This document shows positions 47,439 through 53,398 of a stretch of DNA of 53,398 nt, in pieces. The notes under the pieces are model-generated. The model did not search any database, had not been told where the DNA came from, and was given only the letters and a program-made list of their open reading frames with translations. Within the stretch, counting starts at the first letter, position 1. Every line of letters starts with the position of its first letter. Made by a program: the position numbers and the translations under genes. Source of the stretch: Polaromonas sp. (lineage in GTDB: Bacteria; Pseudomonadota; Gammaproteobacteria; Burkholderiales; Burkholderiaceae_C); the NCBI GenBank assembly GCA_030650875.1, contig JAUSDK010000194.1, forward strand, positions 1 to 53,398. The letters are read 5' to 3'.

Positions 47439-48338
47439 TCAGCGGGCCAGCGTATGCAGCGGAATGTCTTTGGCCAGCGCGAGCTGGTCCAGCTGCTTGC
47501 GCGTTCGCGTGCTCAAAAAGGCGGCGACAGCCTCGTGCGTGGCGGCCGCAAACATCGCCTCCATGCTGGCCGCTTCAACGCCTGCCGCCGCACACAGACG
47601 GGCTGCGAAGTGTGGCTCCAGCGCGGCCAGCGCCACGCGGCCGTCCTTGCACGGATAAACCCGGTAGCCCGCGTGGCCGCCGCCAACGGCTGCGCCCGGC
47701 TGGGTCAGGCCCCAGGTACGCGGCAGCGCAAGATAGGCCGCCGCGCCGGAGAGGGCGATTTCGAGGTACGCGCCCTTGCCCTTGCTGCGCTGGTGCATCA
47801 CCACCTGCAACACCGCTTCGCTGGTCATCAGCGAGCCGCCCATGTCGGCGTACAGCGTGGCGGGCAAGTCAAGGCCTGTGACCAGGTCGTTTTCAGCCAG
47901 GTAGGTCAGGTCGTGGCCGGGTTCTTCGGCGCGTTCACCGGCAGCGCCGACGATGGCGATCTGGCTCAGATGCGGGTACTGCTGGTGCAGCGCCTTCCAG
48001 GTCAGGCCCAATTTGAGCAGCGCCGAAGGCCGGAATGAGGTCAGCAGCACGTCGGACTTGGCCAGTTCGTGGTGCAGCAGCGCCTGGCCGGCATCGGTTT
48101 TCAGGTCGCCGCTGAGCAGCTTCACGCCGGCGTGCATGTCGGCGTAGGCCTGCGCGTTGTACTGGCGCATCGGGTCGCCCGCCGGGGGGTCGAGCTTGCG
48201 GCAGGTGGCGCCCATCTGGCGGCAACGCATCAACGCCGCCGGGCCAGGCAGGTTGAGCGCCAGACTCAGGATGCGGACGCCTTTGAGCGACTGCAGGGGC
48301 TTGACGGGCTTTGGCGCAGGGGAGGAGGGGAATTTCAT
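47439..48338 (-). CDS. Family III CoA-transferase (CaiB/BaiF), short form
   Basis: A 299-residue protein from ATG 48338 (MKFPSSPAPKPVKPL). Family wording: LKGVRILSLALNLPGPAALMRCRQMGATCRKLDPPAGDPMR, LLTSFRPSALLKLGL, the active-site region GHDLTYLAENDLVTGL (catalytic Asp) and GGHAGYRVYPCKDGRVALAALEPHF. It is about 80-100 residues shorter than formyl-CoA transferase; the C-terminal part is reduced, though the ORF shows no frameshift. Substrate acid unknown. It is convergent with the Cys4 gene. Confidence 0.85.
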   Translation of the reverse strand: MKFPSSPAPKPVKPLQSLKGVRILSLALNLPGPAALMRCRQMGATCRKLDPPAGDPMRQYNAQAYADMHAGVKLLSGDLKTDAGQALLHHELAKSDVLLTSFRPSALLKLGLTWKALHQQYPHLSQIAIVGAAGERAEEPGHDLTYLAENDLVTGLDLPATLYADMGGSLMTSEAVLQVVMHQRSKGKGAYLEIALSGAAAYLALPRTWGLTQPGAAVGGGHAGYRVYPCKDGRVALAALEPHFAARLCAAAGVEAASMEAMFAAATHEAVAAFLSTRTRKQLDQLALAKDIPLHTLAR

Positions 48339-48487
48339 TCGCTCTTTTATTGATAGCGGATTGCAAAGTATTTGCATGGGCTGCAGACCAAAATGACCAC
48401 TAATTTAACGCAAAAACCGGCCCTGCCATGAAAAACGGGCGACACCGTCGCCCGCAAGAGGTCAGCACGCCACGCGGCCGCTTCGGC

Positions 48488-50648
<2,161 letters not shown>

Positions 50649-50672
50649 CACCGCCCTTAATCGCTTAATCGC

Positions 50673-51389
50673 CTAAACGCCCAGATACTGCTGCAGCAGT
50701 TCGGGCTGGGCGTGCAGCTCGGTCGAGCTGCCTTCAAATACCACCTCGCCCTTGAGCAGAATCACGTTGCGGTCGGTGATTTGGGTGACGTGTTTCCAGT
50801 TCTTGTCGACGATGACGCTGCTGATGCCGGTGCCTTTCACCAGCTGGCAGATGCGCCAGATCTCCCGGGCCACCAGCGGCGCCAGGCCCTCGGTGGCTTC
50901 GTCCAGAATCAGCACATCGGGGTTGGTCATCAGGGCGCGGCCTATGGTAAGCATTTGCTGCTCGCCGCCGCTGAGCTGCTGGCCGCCGTGCCCCAGGCGT
51001 TCCTTCAGGCGTGGAAAGGTGTCGAGCACGCGCTCGCAGGTCCAGTCGCGCTGGCCGCGCGTGCCGGCCCGCGCTGCCATATTCAGGTTTTCCAGCACGC
51101 TGAGGTTGCCAAAAATGCCCCGGCCTTCGGGCACATAGGCGATGCCGAGCCGGGCAATTTCATAGGGCGCTCGCCCCATCATGGGCCGGCCGGCGATGTC
51201 AAGGGCGCCTGAGCGCGGCTTGACCAGCCCCATGATGCTTTTAAGCAGGGTGCTTTTGCCCATGCCGTTGCGGCCCATGAGGCCAATGGTTTCACCGCGC
51301 GCCACTGAAAAGCTCAGGTCGCGCAGAATGTGGCTGGCGCCGTAGTAGGTGTTGATTTTTTGGGCGTTGATCAGCAGGTCGTTGTTCAT
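50673..51389 (-). CDS. livF: Branched-chain amino acid-type ABC transporter ATP-binding protein LivF
   Basis: ATPase of 238 residues. Walker A GRNGMGKSTLLKSIMG, signature LSGGEQQMLTIGRAL, Walker B VLILDEATEGLAP and the LivF-like YVPEGRGIFGNLSVLENL are intact. It overlaps livG by ATGA. It is the last gene of the livH-livM-livG-livF order; the periplasmic binding protein gene is not in the window. Next to pobA, the system could import an aromatic acid or amide as well as an amino acid. Confidence 0.93.
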   Translation of the reverse strand: MNNDLLINAQKINTYYGASHILRDLSFSVARGETIGLMGRNGMGKSTLLKSIMGLVKPRSGALDIAGRPMMGRAPYEIARLGIAYVPEGRGIFGNLSVLENLNMAARAGTRGQRDWTCERVLDTFPRLKERLGHGGQQLSGGEQQMLTIGRALMTNPDVLILDEATEGLAPLVAREIWRICQLVKGTGISSVIVDKNWKHVTQITDRNVILLKGEVVFEGSSTELHAQPELLQQYLGV

Positions 51390-52150
51390 GCGGGCTCCAC
51401 GCCGATGTCTTCGCCCAGATAGGCTGCCTGCACGCCCGCGTCGGCGCGGATGTGGGCAGGTGTGCCGCTGGCAATGACCTGGCCGTTGACCATCACCGTC
51501 AGCTGGTCGGCCAGCGCAAACACCGCGTCCATGTCGTGCTCGACCAGCAAGATGCCGTGGTTTTTTTTCAGCGCCAGCAGCAGCGCCACCATGCGCTCGG
51601 CCTCTTGCGCGCCCATGCCGGCCAGGGGTTCGTCGAGCAGAAGCACCTGCGGCTCGGTCGCCAGGGTCATGGCAATTTCAAGCTGGCGCTGCTCGCCGTG
51701 GCTGATGGTGCCGGCAATGGCGGATTTCCTGTCTTTCAAGCCGGAAAGCTCTATAGCCTTTTCTGTGCGGGAATTGACTGTTATAAAGCTCGTAGCGGGC
51801 CGGAGCCAGCGTGCCGCATGGGGTTCGCGCGACTGGGCCGCTAGCCGCACGTTTTCCCAGACGCTGAAAGGCAAGAAGATGTTGGTTTTCTGGTAGCTGC
51901 GGCCCAGGCCCTGGCGGGAAATGCGCTCGGGGCGCCAGCCCGTGACGTCGCGCTGGCCCAGCAGCACGGTGCCCGAGGTGGGCAGCAAGTCGCCCGACAG
52001 CAGGTGGGTCAGCGTGGATTTGCCCGCGCCGTTCGGGCCAATCACCGCGTGGATGCAGTTGCGATGCAGGTCCAGCGACACCCCGTTGACCGCGGCCAGC
52101 CCGCCAAAGCGTTTGGTGAGGTTTTTGGCGCTGAGCAAGATGTCATTCAT
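51386..52150 (-). CDS. livG: Branched-chain amino acid-type ABC transporter ATP-binding protein LivG
   Basis: ATPase of 254 residues from ATG 52150 (MNDILLSAKNLTKRFGGLAAVNGVSLDLHRN). Walker A GPNGAGKSTLTHLLSG, Q-loop SYQKTNIFLPFSVWENVRLA, signature ISHGEQRQLEIAMTLA (ISHGE in place of LSGGE, usual in LivG), and Walker B VLLLDEPLAGM. An AT-richer stretch with a 44-bp dyad falls in the middle (51747-51790) without breaking the frame. It overlaps livM by eight bases. Confidence 0.93.
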   Translation of the reverse strand: MNDILLSAKNLTKRFGGLAAVNGVSLDLHRNCIHAVIGPNGAGKSTLTHLLSGDLLPTSGTVLLGQRDVTGWRPERISRQGLGRSYQKTNIFLPFSVWENVRLAAQSREPHAARWLRPATSFITVNSRTEKAIELSGLKDRKSAIAGTISHGEQRQLEIAMTLATEPQVLLLDEPLAGMGAQEAERMVALLLALKKNHGILLVEHDMDAVFALADQLTVMVNGQVIASGTPAHIRADAGVQAAYLGEDIGVEPA

Positions 52151-53177
52151 GCGGCGACTCCCCGCCTGTTTTGGCCTTGCCCTTGCCCTTGCCAAAGCGC
52201 TCCACCAGCCCCAGCAGGCCGCGCGGCGCAAACGTCACCAGCAGCACAATGAACAGGCCCATCCAGAGCTGCCAGTGCTTGCCCAGGTTCACGCTGCCCA
52301 GTTGCGGCAGGTCCTTGAACACATGCAGCAAATACTCGAACGCGAATGCGCCGACGATGGCGCCCGCAAAGTTGCCCATGCCGCCCAGGATCACCATCAT
52401 GATGGCGTGCGCGCTCATCTGAAAGCCCATCAGTTCCGGGTTGATGTAACCGGTTTGCGTGCCCCACAAATAGCCCGCCAGCCCGGCCAGGCTGCCGGCC
52501 AGCGTAAAGGCGGCCAGCTTGTAGCCGAAGGTGCCAAAGCCCATGGCGCGCATGCGGTGCTCGTTGACGCGGATCCCGGCCAGCGCGCGGCCAAACGGGC
52601 TCCAGAGCAGGCGCCGCAAAAAGACATAGACCGCCAGCATCGCGCCCAGCGTGAAAAAGTACATGGTGCGTTTGTTGTCCAGGTCAAACGGCACCCAGCC
52701 GGCCACCGATGCGTCGGGCTTGAAGTTGATGTAAAGCCCGTCCGAGCCGCCCAGCGCCCGGTTGTCAAAAAACAGGTAAAACACCATCTGCGCAAACGCC
52801 ATGGTGACCATGATGAAGTAGATGCCGTGCGTGCGCACCACAAAAAAGCCGATGACCAAGGCCGCCAGGCCCGAGGCCAGCACCGCGGCCGGCAAGGTCC
52901 ACCACAGGCTGGCGGGTTCGCCCTGCGGCATCATGAAAGCCAGCGCATAACCGGCCAGCCCAAAATAGGCGGCATGGCCCAGCGACACCAGGCCGGTGAC
53001 GCCCTGCAGCAAGTCCAGGCTCATGGCAAAAATCGCCATGATCATCATGCGCGTGAGCATCTGGATGTAGTAGTCCGTGCCGGTAAAAGGAAAGGCGAGC
53101 AGCGCCACCAGTCCCAGGGCCAGCGTGACCTGCACGCCGCGCGGCAGAATTTCAAGGTTTGCTTTTGCCGTGCTCAT
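52143..53177 (-). CDS. livM: Branched-chain amino acid-type ABC transporter permease LivM
   Basis: A 344-residue permease from ATG 53177 (MSTAKANLEILPRGVQ). Many hydrophobic helices, with MSLDLLQGVTGLVSLGHAAYFGLAGY, the LivM signature GIRVNEHRMRAMGFGTFGYKL and MMVILGGMGNFAGAIVGAFAFEYL. The C-terminal tail is basic and Gly-rich (GKGKGKAKTGG). The track start at 53357 lies inside livH. It is coupled to livH by ATGA (53174-53177). Confidence 0.93.
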   Translation of the reverse strand: MSTAKANLEILPRGVQVTLALGLVALLAFPFTGTDYYIQMLTRMMIMAIFAMSLDLLQGVTGLVSLGHAAYFGLAGYALAFMMPQGEPASLWWTLPAAVLASGLAALVIGFFVVRTHGIYFIMVTMAFAQMVFYLFFDNRALGGSDGLYINFKPDASVAGWVPFDLDNKRTMYFFTLGAMLAVYVFLRRLLWSPFGRALAGIRVNEHRMRAMGFGTFGYKLAAFTLAGSLAGLAGYLWGTQTGYINPELMGFQMSAHAIMMVILGGMGNFAGAIVGAFAFEYLLHVFKDLPQLGSVNLGKHWQLWMGLFIVLLVTFAPRGLLGLVERFGKGKGKAKTGGESPHE

Positions 53178-53398
53178 TGCTTGAACAGCCCTTCGGGTTT
53201 CCAGAGCAGCACCGCCGCCATCAGCATGTAAATCAGCATGCCGGCCATTTGCGGCAGCAGCACCTTGCCAAAGGTGTCGACCAGCCCGACCAGCAAGGCC
53301 GCGATCAGCGCGCCGCGCACCGACCCGATGCCGCCAATCACCACCACCACAAAGCACATGATGAGCACCTGCGCACCCATGTTGGGGTAGACGCTGGC
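53174..53398 (-). CDS. livH: Branched-chain amino acid-type ABC transporter permease LivH, C-terminal part
   Basis: The last 74 codons of the gene; its 5' part lies beyond the window. The conserved permease loop MCFVVVVIGGIGSVRGALIAALLVGLVDTFGKVLLPQ and the ending LLWKPEGLFKQ identify LivH. The frame is open to the window edge (ASVYPNMGAQVL), so the ATG at 53380 is internal. Confidence 0.9.
   Translation of the reverse strand, partial: ASVYPNMGAQVLIMCFVVVVIGGIGSVRGALIAALLVGLVDTFGKVLLPQMAGMLIYMLMAAVLLWKPEGLFKQ

Noticed and set aside
51921-53231. 436-residue plus-strand ORF across livG/livM
   Set aside because: His/Gln/Arg-rich shadow of two overlapping, well-recognised transporter genes.

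Overview
The window is a piece of chromosome from a betaproteobacterium of the order Burkholderiales. The gene order der-hfq-hflX-hflK-hflC-hisZ-purA, the ndk-rlmN-pilF-rodZ-ispG-hisS-yfgM-bamB run and the sucA-sucB-lpdA-zapE cluster, together with protein wording throughout, suggest family Comamonadaceae (Polaromonas/Rhodoferax-like). This is inference from content; no rRNA or tRNA gene was seen to confirm it. No prophage, insertion sequence, integron, CRISPR array or toxin-antitoxin pair was recognised, and no stretch longer than about 260 bases lacks a gene.

Region 1 (1-8 kb): the tail of a propionyl/acetyl-CoA synthetase gene, then the 2-oxoglutarate dehydrogenase operon (E1, E2, E3), the ZapE ATPase and an exported coiled-coil protein. 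Region 2 (8-13.4 kb): a PP2C phosphatase, a small YdcH-like protein, bamD, rluD, scpB and rluB. Region 3 (13.4-31.7 kb) is dense housekeeping on the plus strand: ndk, rlmN, pilF, rodZ, ispG, hisS, yfgM, bamB, der, hfq, hflX, hflKC, hisZ, purA, a phosphoribosyltransferase, metC and a 59-residue protein missing from the ORF track. Many of these genes touch or overlap.

Region 4 (31.8-41 kb) is more variable: mnmH and tesA divergent from a lone YbbA-type ABC ATPase, rlmB, a two-gene chromate transporter, a short-chain dehydrogenase carrying what looks like the front end of a thiolase, a 56-residue membrane protein, a FrnE-type DsbA protein, a GST, and a group of small envelope proteins (a WxxGxW-type protein, two short lipoproteins, a CHRD lipoprotein). 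Region 5 (41-47.4 kb): a YgiQ radical SAM protein, an orphan ParB-like protein, a soluble multi-PAS histidine kinase and a 63-residue Cys4 protein. Region 6 (47.4-53.4 kb): a short CoA-transferase, pobA with a divergent IclR-type regulator (4-hydroxybenzoate catabolism), and a livHMGF-type branched-chain amino acid ABC transporter that runs off the window.

Nothing here is a clear new multi-gene system. The signals most worth a second look are: two 42-bp ungapped intergenic dyad repeats (31/42 identical); the thiolase-head/SDR in-frame fusion with a 20-bp palindrome upstream; the Cys4 small protein with an overlapping mini-ORF at its start; the chromosomal ParB-like orphan; the structured sucA leader; and the absence of an ordinary start codon at the expected N-terminus of hflX.
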